NCBI RefSeq assembly: GCF_900156575.1
Contig: NZ_FTNY01000004.1
Location: 496,001-560,000, forward strand
From: Chryseobacterium shigense
GTDB lineage: Bacteria > Bacteroidota > Bacteroidia > Flavobacteriales > Weeksellaceae
Direction: 5' to 3'
DNA: 64,000 nt
Shown: positions 1 to 8,845 of the stretch, piece by piece
How the letters are laid out: each line of letters starts with the position of its first letter
Numbering within the stretch: the stretch's first letter is position 1
Notes under the pieces: model-generated
Database searches by the model: none
What the model was told of the DNA's origin: nothing
What the model saw: the letters and a program-made list of their open reading frames with translations, nothing else
Made by a program: the position numbers and the translations under genes

Positions 1-1681
1 GAAGCAGCTTAGATGAATTTTCATATCGTGCTGTACCATTCACATATAAATAATCTTTGTATGATAGATCTAAATTGGCAAAATAGGCATACCTGTTATC
101 AATAAACCTTCGGTTATTCAATCTATATGGATTTGTCAGATTCGTAAGATTCCAGTATTGATAAATCCCCGGAATCTTGATACCGTTACCTCCTACACTG
201 GTGGTTTTCAATTCTGTTCGCTGAACGTTGTAGCCTAATGTTAATTTAAAGTTGATATCTTTTGTAAAGTCATAATTAAAATTAGCCATTAAGTCATTAT
301 AGTAATACCTATTGACTGCATTAGACTGCAAAAATGTCGATGTAATCGGATTAGGAGCTGACACAATTCTCGGCGTTGCTGTTGATGGAACGTATCCATT
401 ATTATAGTTCAGTATATCCGTAGAAGTGATTTGGGCTGTTCCATTATTGGTAATGGAAATATGGTCATTAAATTTATAACCTAGTGAAATCGTTCCGTTT
501 AAAATATCCGTTTTTGTAGTATTCCTTACATTTCTCATAGTCCAGTATGGATTAGTGTAAAACAAGGTCCATGCATACGGATTTGGGCTGTTTATGAATT
601 CCGTAATTGGGATTTCAGGAGCCGATTGAAGAAGATTTCTATATAAAGCAGGATCAGTAGTATTAACAGAGCTATTGATATACGTCACCGATCCATCTAA
701 AGTAAATTTATCCATTTTAAAGCCTCCATTCAATGTGATAGAGGTCTTCTTCAACTTATCATCGGCAACAATAAATTCTCTGTCTTGACGGTTAATTGTC
801 AATCCTGCATAGGCGCCTTCACTTCCTCCACTTACGCTCAATGTATTATTTAAATTCAATCCCGTATTAAAAAATTCCTTGGCGTTATCCTTGCTTCTTG
901 CAGCAAACGGAGCAAAAACAGATGCTGCTGCATCTGCAGCAGGAACATCTCCATCTGGATTAACAGAAATAATCCCATCGCCGTTCACATCATAAAAAGG
1001 AACACCAATCGCTACATTTTGCCCGGCATAAGCTGGATCACTAAACGCTGGTCCCCAAGAACCATTTTCAACGTGGATTCTATCACCATACCAACCCTGA
1101 CCATATTTTTGTTGTCTTTTAGGAGTAAAAAGTACATTTTCGAATTCCACATTGCTGTTAAAACTAACTCTTGGTTTTCTCGAACCACTCCCTTTTTTAG
1201 TTGTGATGATAATCGCACCATTTACACCCTGAGATCCATATAGAGCAGCACCCTGAAGACCTAATAGAGTAGTAACAGATTCAATCGCATCAGAAGGTAA
1301 TGACTGAAAAATATTCATAGAAGAAATCACACCGTCAATAACGATTAGTGGGGCAGTACTTCCGGTTAATGTTCTCGAGCCTCTGATTTTGATATCATAT
1401 GTACCATCAACACTACTGCTTGTTTTATTAATAGTAAGTCCCGGAACTTTACTTGCTAAAGCCGCAATAGCATTGGGAGCTCCAGCCTGTGTAAGCTTTT
1501 CTTTACTAATAACGGCAGCTGTTGAAGTCTGAGCATCAAGCTTCATTTTTCTGTTCATGGCTCCGGTCATGATTACCTCACCAATCTCCGTTGTCTTAAT
1601 AGTATCTCGCTTCTGTCCACTTGCTATTGCAAAAGTCGAAGTTAGAACTACCACTAAAACACTTGTAGTTAATTTCTTCAT
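1..1681 (-). CDS. SusC/RagA family TonB-linked outer membrane receptor (3' end outside the window)
   Basis: This is the N-terminal 560 codons of an outer-membrane beta-barrel that imports large nutrients with TonB energy, usually paired with a SusD lipoprotein. The ATG at 1681 is followed by a signal peptide (about residues 1-22). The plug domain carries the family hallmarks: VPGLTI near residue 79, IRGSRTL near 99, LIVIDGV near 112 and an YGSQGVNGAIIITTKKG block near 148-164. Beta-barrel sequence rich in aromatic and Asn residues follows until the left edge. The usual N-terminal carboxypeptidase-like (CNA-B) domain before the plug is missing, so this is the short-type architecture. A SusD partner would lie beyond the left edge. 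The substrate cannot be told from what is visible. Confidence 0.93.
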   Translation of the reverse strand, partial: MKKLTTSVLVVVLTSTFAIASGQKRDTIKTTEIGEVIMTGAMNRKMKLDAQTSTAAVISKEKLTQAGAPNAIAALASKVPGLTINKTSSSVDGTYDIKIRGSRTLTGSTAPLIVIDGVISSMNIFQSLPSDAIESVTTLLGLQGAALYGSQGVNGAIIITTKKGSGSRKPRVSFNSNVEFENVLFTPKRQQKYGQGWYGDRIHVENGSWGPAFSDPAYAGQNVAIGVPFYDVNGDGIISVNPDGDVPAADAAASVFAPFAARSKDNAKEFFNTGLNLNNTLSVSGGSEGAYAGLTINRQDREFIVADDKLKKTSITLNGGFKMDKFTLDGSVTYINSSVNTTDPALYRNLLQSAPEIPITEFINSPNPYAWTLFYTNPYWTMRNVRNTTKTDILNGTISLGYKFNDHISITNNGTAQITSTDILNYNNGYVPSTATPRIVSAPNPITSTFLQSNAVNRYYYNDLMANFNYDFTKDINFKLTLGYNVQRTELKTTSVGGNGIKIPGIYQYWNLTNLTNPYRLNNRRFIDNRYAYFANLDLSYKDYLYVNGTARYENSSKLL

Positions 1682-1995
1682 GTTTAAATTGATTATTTTT
1701 TTTATGATTGCAAATATGTGAAACTTTCTTAAAATCACCAAATATTTCGTTAAAAATATTTAATTTAGCAAATATCATAACACCAATAAACCGAATACTT
1801 AGAAATATATCAACAAAAAAACCATATTATTCAAAAGAACACAAAAAACTTCTTATTAAGTATAATACAGCAATTATGTTAAATAGAAGTAATATATTTA
1901 TTAAAAATAAAATATTTCTAAAAAAAAAGCAGATCCCCTTAAATGCAATTTTCACTAATTTTACCTATCATTTATAATATGATATAAATAAACTC
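1682..1995. other. AT-rich intergenic region between divergent genes
   Basis: The region lies between the divergently transcribed SusC-type receptor and rnhB, so it should hold both promoters. It is very AT-rich and full of short homopolymer runs. I could not pick a convincing TAnnTTTG box for either gene. Short frames run through it on both strands, but their composition is that of noncoding DNA and they lack any recognisable motif. Confidence 0.5.
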
Positions 1996-2580
1996 ATGGA
2001 TTTATTACAAAAATGGACAGATCACTACATTGAGGCAGGATGTGATGAAGTAGGAAGAGGATGCCTAAGCGGGCCGGTAGTTGCCGCTGCGGTTATTTTA
2101 GATGATAGCTTTAAGCAGAATTTAGTTAATGACTCCAAAAAGTTAACATTCAAAACCAGAATGGAACTGGACAGCTATATCAAAGATAATGTAAAGAACT
2201 ACGCCATCGCAGAGTTACCACCTGTATTCATTGATGAACACAATATTCTTAATGCCAGCATTCATGCGATGCATCGTGCTTTAGATCAATTGACGATAAG
2301 ACCTGAGCTGATTTTGGTAGATGGAAATAAATTCCATCCCTATAATTTTATTCCTCATCAATGCATCATAAAAGGCGACTCAAAAGTTTTGTCGATTGCG
2401 GCTGCTTCCATTTTGGCGAAAAACTACAGGGATAAGTTAATGATCGAGCTCCATGAAGAACATCCCGAATATAGCTGGAATACCAATTTTGGTTATGCCA
2501 CGAAAGCTCATCAGCAAGCTTTAATAAAATATGGTCCCACAATACATCACAGACAGTCGTTCAGACTTAAATATGATTAG
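1996..2580 (+). CDS. rnhB: Ribonuclease HII
   Basis: This enzyme cleaves the RNA strand of RNA-DNA hybrids and incises at single ribonucleotides misincorporated into DNA. At 194 residues it has the normal length for bacterial RNase HII. The signature GCDEVGRGCLSGPVVAAAV near residues 15-33 carries the first two catalytic acidic residues (Asp17, Glu18). LILVDGN supplies the third, and KGDSKVLSIAAASILAK is the second conserved block. The ATG at 1996 gives an N-terminus that reaches the catalytic motif at the usual distance. It converges with yidC on a shared hairpin terminator. Confidence 0.95.
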   Translation: MDLLQKWTDHYIEAGCDEVGRGCLSGPVVAAAVILDDSFKQNLVNDSKKLTFKTRMELDSYIKDNVKNYAIAELPPVFIDEHNILNASIHAMHRALDQLTIRPELILVDGNKFHPYNFIPHQCIIKGDSKVLSIAAASILAKNYRDKLMIELHEEHPEYSWNTNFGYATKAHQQALIKYGPTIHHRQSFRLKYD

Positions 2581-2621
2581 ACAAGTCTTTTACCAAGAGA
2601 TTGAGCACCTACTATAAAATA

Positions 2622-2651
2622 AAAAGAGAAGCAGATTACTGCTTCTCTTTT
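2622..2651. terminator. Bidirectional hairpin terminator, rnhB/yidC
   Basis: A perfect 13-bp stem (2622-2634 with 2639-2651) closes an ATTA loop. It is flanked by an A-run on one side and a T-run on the other, so it can end transcription from both convergent genes. Confidence 0.85.
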
Positions 2652-2670
2652 GTTATGATAAAGTGTTAAC

Positions 2671-4467
2671 TTATTTCTTTTTTTTCTGTTGCTCCTGGAT
2701 CTGTTGTTGATTTTGAGCTTTCTCCATCATCTCTCTCATTTTCTTCTGGAACTTGCCTTCTGATTTAGGCTTTTCTTTATTAGCCTGAATCTGTGCATGG
2801 ATTTTCTTTTCATCCAGGATCAGATATTTAATAACCAGGATAATTAAAATGTTGATCGCATTCGATACAAAATAATACCATGAAAGACCAGATGCTGATG
2901 TATTAAGGAAGAATAGGAAAGTAATCGGGAAGATATACATCAATACTTTCATGTTTGGCATTCCTTCCTGCTGAGGCTGCTGCATATTCCCTGAAGTCAT
3001 TACTGTATAAATCAAGATAACAATCGTACACGCCAGTGCAAAAACGCTTAAATGATCTCCTAAGAAAGGAATTTTAAATGGAAGTTTGATCAGATCATCA
3101 TAAGCCGTCAAATCTTTTGCGAACCAGAATCCCTGTCCTCTAAGATCAATAAAGTTCGGGAAGAAACGGAATAAAGCATAGAAAATAGGAATCTGAACCA
3201 ATGCCGGTAAACATCCTGCCATCTGATTCACACCCGCCTTTCGGTAGATTTCCATTGTAGCCTGCTGCTTTTTCATTGGATCTGCATCCTTGAATTTTGC
3301 ATTTGCTTCATCAATTTCAGGACGAATCACTTTCATCATCGCACTCAATTTATGTTGTTTGTACATAATCGGCGATAAGATCAGTTTCACAATGATGGTC
3401 ATTAAGAAAATCACCCAACCTGCTGTAAGTCCCCATCCTGCGATGAAATTATACATCGGCATGAAGAAATAACGGTTCATTCCTCCAATGAAAGACCATC
3501 CTAATGGTAGAATTTCGTCAAAGTTTTTGTCATATGATTTCAACAAAGGCAAATCTAGCGGCATAAAGTACCACGTAAAATCCTGATTAAGCTCGCTTCC
3601 TGTCATCTGAACGAATCCTTCAAAATTCAATTTCTTCAGATATTCACCTTCTTCAATTGCTTCCTGATTTCCTTTACTATGGGTGAAACCGTTCTTAGCT
3701 TCGATAACAGAAGAGAAAAACTGTTGTTTTACACCAATCCAGTTAAGGGTTTCTTTTTCTTCACTCATTTCCGTTCTGCCATCATAATCATAATCTTTAT
3801 AATTATTGAAAGCATAGGAGAACTCCGAGTGAGACTGTTCCTGTGCTCTCCCTTTTTCCAGGTTTCTTACACTGTAATCCCAAATAAAGTCTGCTTTATT
3901 ATCAGAAGTAACGGCAGCAAGCCCTTTCGTTCTTACTTTAAAGTCTAGTGTATATTTTGGAAGTAAGGTATAAATAAACTGAATAACAGCACCATTATAA
4001 TCCGCTGTCATCGTTACAGCATTTCCATTAACAGCCGGTGTAAAAACTAAGTCTTTAGTATTGATTACTTTTCCGGTTTTATCTTTAAACTGAAAGCCGT
4101 AGTTTGAATTTTTTTTATCGATCAGATAAAGAGGAAGATCTGCCCTGTCTGTTTTATGATCATATGCTTTGTATTTCGAAAGCTGTACTTTAGAAACCTG
4201 TCCTCCCAAGCTTGAGAATTCCACATTCAGTTCTTTGTTGTTCAAACTGGCAGTCTGAATGGCACTGGGAGTTACATTTGGATTGATATTGCTTGCCTGA
4301 GTCTGTTGTACAGCATTTTTTACCTGCTCCGTTTTCTGTCCCTGAGCTTTTAACTGCTCTTCTTTCGACTGCTTGTTCTGAAAATAGAACATGAATCCGA
4401 AAAGAACCAGACATAAAACCGCAAAACTGATCATCTGACTTTTATCGATTCCCTTGTTTTCTTGCAT
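2671..4467 (-). CDS. yidC: Membrane protein insertase YidC
   Basis: YidC inserts and folds inner-membrane proteins, alone or with the Sec translocon. The 598-residue protein has the didermic layout: an N-terminal membrane anchor (about residues 13-30) and a large periplasmic beta-rich domain (about 60-340). A C-terminal bundle of five membrane segments follows (about 350-560), including the PIFYALFRFFPNFIDLRGQGFW block. The tail is a Lys/Gln-rich, positively charged extension, a common feature of Bacteroidota YidC that may contact the ribosome. It lies just downstream of pyrG on the same strand but behind pyrG's own hairpin, so it probably has its own promoter in the gap. Confidence 0.96.
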   Translation of the reverse strand: MQENKGIDKSQMISFAVLCLVLFGFMFYFQNKQSKEEQLKAQGQKTEQVKNAVQQTQASNINPNVTPSAIQTASLNNKELNVEFSSLGGQVSKVQLSKYKAYDHKTDRADLPLYLIDKKNSNYGFQFKDKTGKVINTKDLVFTPAVNGNAVTMTADYNGAVIQFIYTLLPKYTLDFKVRTKGLAAVTSDNKADFIWDYSVRNLEKGRAQEQSHSEFSYAFNNYKDYDYDGRTEMSEEKETLNWIGVKQQFFSSVIEAKNGFTHSKGNQEAIEEGEYLKKLNFEGFVQMTGSELNQDFTWYFMPLDLPLLKSYDKNFDEILPLGWSFIGGMNRYFFMPMYNFIAGWGLTAGWVIFLMTIIVKLILSPIMYKQHKLSAMMKVIRPEIDEANAKFKDADPMKKQQATMEIYRKAGVNQMAGCLPALVQIPIFYALFRFFPNFIDLRGQGFWFAKDLTAYDDLIKLPFKIPFLGDHLSVFALACTIVILIYTVMTSGNMQQPQQEGMPNMKVLMYIFPITFLFFLNTSASGLSWYYFVSNAINILIILVIKYLILDEKKIHAQIQANKEKPKSEGKFQKKMREMMEKAQNQQQIQEQQKKKK

Positions 4468-4531
4468 TTTATTTTTATATTAAAATTTTAAATTTAACCC
4501 AAGTATCACAATGTGCTACTTTTTGAGCTGA

Positions 4532-4539
4532 CAAAAATA
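4532..4539 (-). promoter_or_regulatory. Candidate -7 box for yidC
   Basis: On the minus strand this reads TATTTTTG, matching the Bacteroidota TAnnTTTG element, about 65 bases before the yidC ATG and downstream of the pyrG hairpin. A -33 TTG at ideal spacing is not evident, so the call is tentative. Confidence 0.35.
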
Positions 4540-4582
4540 CTGTTTTTTTATCAAAACTCTATGCATTACCATGTTACTATAT

Positions 4583-4619
4583 AATAAACTCAAGCTGAGA
4601 ATAATCAGCCTGAGTTTAT
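4583..4619. terminator. Hairpin terminator of pyrG
   Basis: A 15-base stem with one A/C mismatch (4583-4597 with 4605-4619) ends in an A/T-rich tract. It sits just beyond the pyrG stop codon and separates pyrG from yidC. Confidence 0.7.
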
Positions 4620-4647
4620 GATAAGACGTTTATGGTATACTATTACC

Positions 4648-6255
4648 TTATTTCTTTTCGCAAGCCTTGATAAAAGCTCTGAACAGAGGATGCGGCGTTG
4701 CTACTGTACTTTTATATTCCGGGTGATACTGCACTCCTACATAAAATGGATGATCCGGCATTTCAAGAGCCTCTACCAATCCTGTTTCAGGGTTGGTCCC
4801 TGTTGCCAGGAAGCCGTTCTTTTCAAACTCCTGAAGATAATCACTGTTGAATTCATAACGGTGACGGTGTCTTTCAGAAATATTTTTAGCTCCGTAGATA
4901 TCATATAGCTTAGAAGCATTTTTCAATGAACACTTCCATGCTCCAAGACGCATTGTACCTCCTTTGTCTACTACATTTTTCTGCTCTTCCATAATAGAAA
5001 TCACAGGATCTGGTGTAGACGTATCAAATTCCATTGAGTTGGCCTTTGAGTGACCAAGAACGTTTCGAGCAAATTCAATCGTCATGATCTGCATTCCCAA
5101 ACAAATTCCCAACATCGGAACTTTATTTTCTCTAGCATATTGAGCCGTAAGTACTTTTCCTTCAATTCCTCTATCGCCAAAACCTGGAGCGATAAGGATT
5201 CCGTCTACCCCACTTAAGGTCTCTTTAATATTTTCAGCGGTGATATCTCCACTGTATACCCATCTTACTTTCACTTCAGTTTCAAGACTTGCTCCTGCAT
5301 GTTTGAAAGCTTCAGCGATAGAAATATAAGAATCCTGCAGAGAAATATATTTTCCTACCAAGGCAATTTCTACCGTTCTTTTAGGGTTTTTAAATTTTTT
5401 AAGGAAAGTTTTCCAGTCTTTCAGATCAGCTTCTTTATCATTTTTAAGATCAAGCTCTTTTAAAACGACATCATCAAAGTTTTGTTTCTGAAGATACATC
5501 GGAACTTCATAGATCGTTTCCAGATCTTTACATTCAATGACATTATCTAAAGAAACATTACAGAACTGAGCCAGTTTTGCTCTCTGATCTTTTGGAATAT
5601 TGTGCTCCGTTCTACACACCAAAACATCTGCCATAATTCCGCTTTCCATCAATTGACGAACAGAATGCTGAGATGGTTTTGTTTTTAATTCGCCGCTGGA
5701 AGCCAGATAAGGCAATAGCGTCAGGTGAATCACCATAGAATTTTTCTCACCAAGCTCCCATTTCAACTGGCGTACCGTTTCAATGTAGGGAAGAGATTCA
5801 ATATCTCCTACCGTCCCTCCGATCTCGGTAATGATGATATCGTAGTTCTGCTTGGAAAGCATTTTGATTCTGCGTTTGATCTCGTTGGTGATATGAGGAA
5901 TTACCTGAACTGTTTTCCCTAAGAAATCTCCTTTTCTTTCTTTTTCGATAACCGTTTGGTAGATTTTCCCAGTCGTCACGTTGTTGTTTTGGGAAGTAGG
6001 AGCATCAAGATAACGCTCATAGTGGCCTAAATCCAGATCCGTTTCTGCGCCATCTTCGGTTACGTAGCATTCTCCGTGTTCATATGGATTCAGTGTTCCC
6101 GGGTCGATGTTAATATAAGGATCAAGTTTTTGGATCGTTACATTAAAACCGCGTGATTTTAATAAAAGTCCCAGAGAAGCAGACACGATTCCTTTTCCCA
6201 AAGATGAAGTTACACCTCCTGTCACAAAGATGTACTTTGTATTCTTTTTACTCAT
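4648..6255 (-). CDS. pyrG: CTP synthase (glutamine-hydrolysing)
   Basis: This enzyme makes CTP from UTP, ATP and glutamine, the last step of de novo pyrimidine nucleotide synthesis. The 535-residue protein begins MSKKNTKYIFVTGGVTSSLGKG, the family N-terminus with the ATP-binding P-loop. The synthase domain fills about residues 1-265 and the glutaminase domain about 300-535. The glutaminase has its Cys nucleophile in LGICLGMQ and the His-Glu pair in YHPEYKS. An in-frame ATG at 6294 would add 13 residues. I reject it because a good promoter (TTG at 6301-6299, TAACTTTG at 6278-6271) lies between it and 6255, so the upstream ATG should not be transcribed. Confidence 0.96.
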   Translation of the reverse strand: MSKKNTKYIFVTGGVTSSLGKGIVSASLGLLLKSRGFNVTIQKLDPYINIDPGTLNPYEHGECYVTEDGAETDLDLGHYERYLDAPTSQNNNVTTGKIYQTVIEKERKGDFLGKTVQVIPHITNEIKRRIKMLSKQNYDIIITEIGGTVGDIESLPYIETVRQLKWELGEKNSMVIHLTLLPYLASSGELKTKPSQHSVRQLMESGIMADVLVCRTEHNIPKDQRAKLAQFCNVSLDNVIECKDLETIYEVPMYLQKQNFDDVVLKELDLKNDKEADLKDWKTFLKKFKNPKRTVEIALVGKYISLQDSYISIAEAFKHAGASLETEVKVRWVYSGDITAENIKETLSGVDGILIAPGFGDRGIEGKVLTAQYARENKVPMLGICLGMQIMTIEFARNVLGHSKANSMEFDTSTPDPVISIMEEQKNVVDKGGTMRLGAWKCSLKNASKLYDIYGAKNISERHRHRYEFNSDYLQEFEKNGFLATGTNPETGLVEALEMPDHPFYVGVQYHPEYKSTVATPHPLFRAFIKACEKK

Positions 6256-6270
6256 TAGATTAGGTTTGTG

Positions 6271-6301
6271 CAAAGTTATGGGAAAAAGAGACACAAGTCA
6301 A
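6271..6301 (-). promoter_or_regulatory. Bacteroidota-type promoter of pyrG
   Basis: The minus strand has a TTG -33 box (6301-6299), a 20-base spacer and the -7 box TAACTTTG (6278-6271). Transcription would begin about 10 bases before the ATG at 6255, and this decides the pyrG start. Confidence 0.6.
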
Positions 6302-6361
6302 TTTTTTGTTTCTATTATAATTAATTAGTATATTTACTATTGATTATCAGCTATATCAAAA

Positions 6362-6910
6362 ATGTCAACGATAGATAAAAAAAATATTAAAATAAACCCT
6401 TCTTCAGGTGAATCAAATGAAAAGATGCGTGTATACACATACAATCTAACTCAAGATTCATCTAAAAATATAATTTTATATACCTATCCGGCAAACTCAC
6501 GTTTTCCTTTATCATTTGGGAACAGAAAAAATCAAAGCAGGACGGTATCAAAAAAAAGAAAGGGAAAATATATGTTTCAATTTAGACATAGGTATCCAAG
6601 GTATTATAATAGAAATATAATAATAGAGCAAACTGATTCAAACAAACTTATCTCCAGTCTTAAAATTACAAAAAAATATTTAGCAATACTAGGTATTCAA
6701 AACATCGAACCTAAAGAAACTACCGAAAGTTATTTATTGGAATTTATTTACAATGATAAATACTATTTAATAGAGTTTTTTCATGATAATGACATTGTTC
6801 TTCTTATCAGAGAAAACGACAAAAGGAAGGCTTGGGATTTAACGACTGATCATCTTCCACAATTGCTGAATATACTAAAACAGGATATTTATGGATCAGA
6901 ATCCTTGTGA
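6362..6910 (+). CDS. Hypothetical protein, first gene of an overlapping orphan pair
   Basis: I do not recognise this 182-residue protein. It has no signal peptide or membrane segment. It is basic in the middle (a KKRKGKY stretch followed by RHRYPRYYNRN) and acidic near the end. It overlaps the next gene by 20 bases in another frame, which points to translational coupling and a joint function. The pair is more AT-rich than pyrG and the lipid genes on either side, and both genes may have been acquired together. It could be a small two-gene stress or conflict system, but no motif supports a specific role. Confidence 0.6.
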   Translation: MSTIDKKNIKINPSSGESNEKMRVYTYNLTQDSSKNIILYTYPANSRFPLSFGNRKNQSRTVSKKRKGKYMFQFRHRYPRYYNRNIIIEQTDSNKLISSLKITKKYLAILGIQNIEPKETTESYLLEFIYNDKYYLIEFFHDNDIVLLIRENDKRKAWDLTTDHLPQLLNILKQDIYGSESL

Positions 6911-7397
6911 GAAAATTTGTATTCCAACAGAATTACATTGGAATGCAAGGCCAATTGATGAAGATTTCACTGATGAAAATTTATTCCGAAGAACAAGAAT
7001 TTCTATAGATAGTAGCAAAATCGATGATAATAAAATTTCTGCGGCAATATTTCCAATAAAGGATGACTCATGCAATAGAGAAAAATACTCTCAAGCTGAT
7101 GATGTTCTTTTTAATATAATGGCTAATGATTGTGATGATCACTTTCTAAATTACGGAATTGTAAAAATCAATTCAAATTATATTCTTAGTGAGTCTTTTT
7201 CACCAGAAGGATCTCCAGACAATTATACCTTTAAAATTCTCCATTGCCCAACTAACTGTATGTATCCTCATTCTGAAATCTCTGTTTTTAAAAATAATGA
7301 AAAGATATCCGATCACAAACCTAAATCTGTTAAAGCTTTCATTAGAGATATAATTATTTCAAACTGTATAATAGTAAAAGACTTTCAGAGTATTTAA
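6891..7397 (+). CDS. Hypothetical protein, second gene of an overlapping orphan pair
   Basis: This 168-residue acidic cytosolic protein starts inside the end of the preceding gene. It has several Cys residues (CEKIC near residues 6-10, DDSCNRE, MANDCDDH, HCPTNC near 127-132). The two CxxxC spacings could bind metal, but I see no known zinc-ribbon pattern. No family is recognised. The overlap with its neighbour and the shared AT-rich composition suggest the two genes travel together. Confidence 0.55.
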   Translation: MDQNPCEKICIPTELHWNARPIDEDFTDENLFRRTRISIDSSKIDDNKISAAIFPIKDDSCNREKYSQADDVLFNIMANDCDDHFLNYGIVKINSNYILSESFSPEGSPDNYTFKILHCPTNCMYPHSEISVFKNNEKISDHKPKSVKAFIRDIIISNCIIVKDFQSI

Positions 7398-7445
7398 TAG
7401 CTACATACATATTGTCGACAAAACTAAAAATTTGAAATAGCCATC

Positions 7446-8048
7446 ATGATTTCCGTATATAAATTAAAACCAAAATTCCAGCAGCTGCTTACTCCGGTTT
7501 TATTATTCCTGCATAAAAATAAGATCACAGCCAATCAAATTACGATAGCTTCAATAGTGTTATCTGTTCTTATAGGAATCCTATTCTGGAATGCAAACCT
7601 CTCCAAATGGTTTTTTCTAAGCCTTCCCATAGGCCTTTTATTAAGAATGGCTCTGAATGCATTAGACGGAATGATGGCCCGAAAATTCAATCAGACCAGC
7701 AGACTGGGTGAAGTCTTAAATGAAGTGGGCGATATGGTTTCCGATGTGATCATCTTTTTTCCTTTATTAAAATTTCAGCCCGAAAGTCTATACCTTATCG
7801 TGATCTTTATACTATTAAGCATCATCAATGAATTTGCAGGTCTGATAGGAAAAGTGGTTGGAAAAGAACGCCGTTACGATGGTCCGATGGGGAAAAGTGA
7901 CCGTGCTCTGATTCTGGGAATTTATGGTTTGACCCTGTTTTTCGGAGCGACCATTTCAGGAATTTCATTCTATATTTTCTGGTCTATTATTGTTCTGTTG
8001 ACCATCAGTACCTATATCCGACTAAAGAAATCACTGCATGAAGCCTGA
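7446..8048 (+). CDS. ynbA: YnbA-like CDP-alcohol phosphatidyltransferase family protein
   Basis: This is an integral membrane enzyme expected to transfer a phosphatidyl group from a CDP-activated lipid to an alcohol. The 200-residue protein has about six membrane segments and the family motif region at about residues 74-100 (NALDGMMAR, then GEVLNEVGD). The consensus has four Asp residues, DxxDGxxARx8GxxxDxxxD. Here the first and third are Asn, and the second and fourth are Asp. I recall the same Asn pattern in E. coli YnbA, so it looks like a subfamily trait. The gene overlaps the CdsA-like gene by 11 bases and opens a cluster matching ynbABCD. The acceptor alcohol is unknown. Confidence 0.85.
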   Translation: MISVYKLKPKFQQLLTPVLLFLHKNKITANQITIASIVLSVLIGILFWNANLSKWFFLSLPIGLLLRMALNALDGMMARKFNQTSRLGEVLNEVGDMVSDVIIFFPLLKFQPESLYLIVIFILLSIINEFAGLIGKVVGKERRYDGPMGKSDRALILGIYGLTLFFGATISGISFYIFWSIIVLLTISTYIRLKKSLHEA

Positions 8049-8841
8049 AGAAAACAAATTTGCAGACGTTCCTTTAAGGGTTAAAACATGGATCTATATT
8101 ATCCTCGTTTTTGTAATGGGAATATCATATCCTCTCGCTATGAAGCTTTTCGTTTCATGGATCAGCTTGCAGTGTTTCTTTGAATTTTTAAGATTATTCA
8201 AGATTAATTCAAACCATCGTATTTCTTCTTTATTTCTTGGAGCCGCACAGTTTTTCCTGTTATATTTTTTCACCATTGAAAACTATTTTATATACAGTTC
8301 TATTTTGTCATTAGTTGTTCTGCTGTACTTTTTAATTTTGAAAACATCGTTAAAACAACTTTACGGAGTCTTCACTGCACTACTGGTCTGCCTGTTTGCT
8401 TTTCCCCATCTCTCTTTCATCAGGGAACCCGTTTCCGGGTTAAATTCTATTATTTTCGTTGTGGTTGTGACTGAACTTAATGATGTTTTTCAATATCTGA
8501 TGGGCAAGTTTTTCGGAAAGCATAAAATTACCCCTGCAATAAGTCCCAATAAAACTATGGAAGGGTTCATCGGTGGGGTTTTTCTTACGGTGATATTGAG
8601 TAATATCTTAGGTTTTTTCTTGTTAAAGACAGATATTTTAGTGAATACGATTTTGGGAACTATTCTGGGGATTTCAGGATTTTTCGGAGATGTTTTTATG
8701 TCCTATTTAAAAAGAAAAGCCAATGTAAAAGATACAGGAACACTTCTTCCCGGACATGGCGGTTTACTCGACCGGATGGACAGCCTGATTTTCAATGCTC
8801 CTATTTTCTTCTGGATTCTTTCTCTCCTTGTAAAAAATTAA
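8038..8841 (+). CDS. ynbB: YnbB-like phosphatidate cytidylyltransferase (CdsA family)
   Basis: The protein is predicted to make a CDP-lipid from CTP and phosphatidate or a related lipid phosphate in the inner membrane. Its 267 residues form about seven membrane segments. The CdsA signature is complete near the C-terminus: SYLKRKANVKDTG followed by LLPGHGGLLDRMDS, with the conserved Lys, Asp and metal-binding residues. SPNKTMEGFIGG is the other family block. It overlaps the transferase gene upstream by 11 bases and ends 4 bases before the patatin-like gene, so these are one transcription unit. It is probably not the housekeeping CdsA, because of its context. Confidence 0.88.
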   Translation: MKPEENKFADVPLRVKTWIYIILVFVMGISYPLAMKLFVSWISLQCFFEFLRLFKINSNHRISSLFLGAAQFFLLYFFTIENYFIYSSILSLVVLLYFLILKTSLKQLYGVFTALLVCLFAFPHLSFIREPVSGLNSIIFVVVVTELNDVFQYLMGKFFGKHKITPAISPNKTMEGFIGGVFLTVILSNILGFFLLKTDILVNTILGTILGISGFFGDVFMSYLKRKANVKDTGTLLPGHGGLLDRMDSLIFNAPIFFWILSLLVKN

Positions 8842-8845
8842 AATC

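Noticed and set aside
4618..4908. Plus-strand frame over the pyrG end
   Set aside because: It is antisense to the well-supported pyrG gene and starts in its terminator.
6256..6294. Upstream ATG giving a 13-residue longer CTP synthase
   Set aside because: A strong TTG-N20-TAACTTTG promoter lies between this ATG and 6255, and the family N-terminus begins at 6255.
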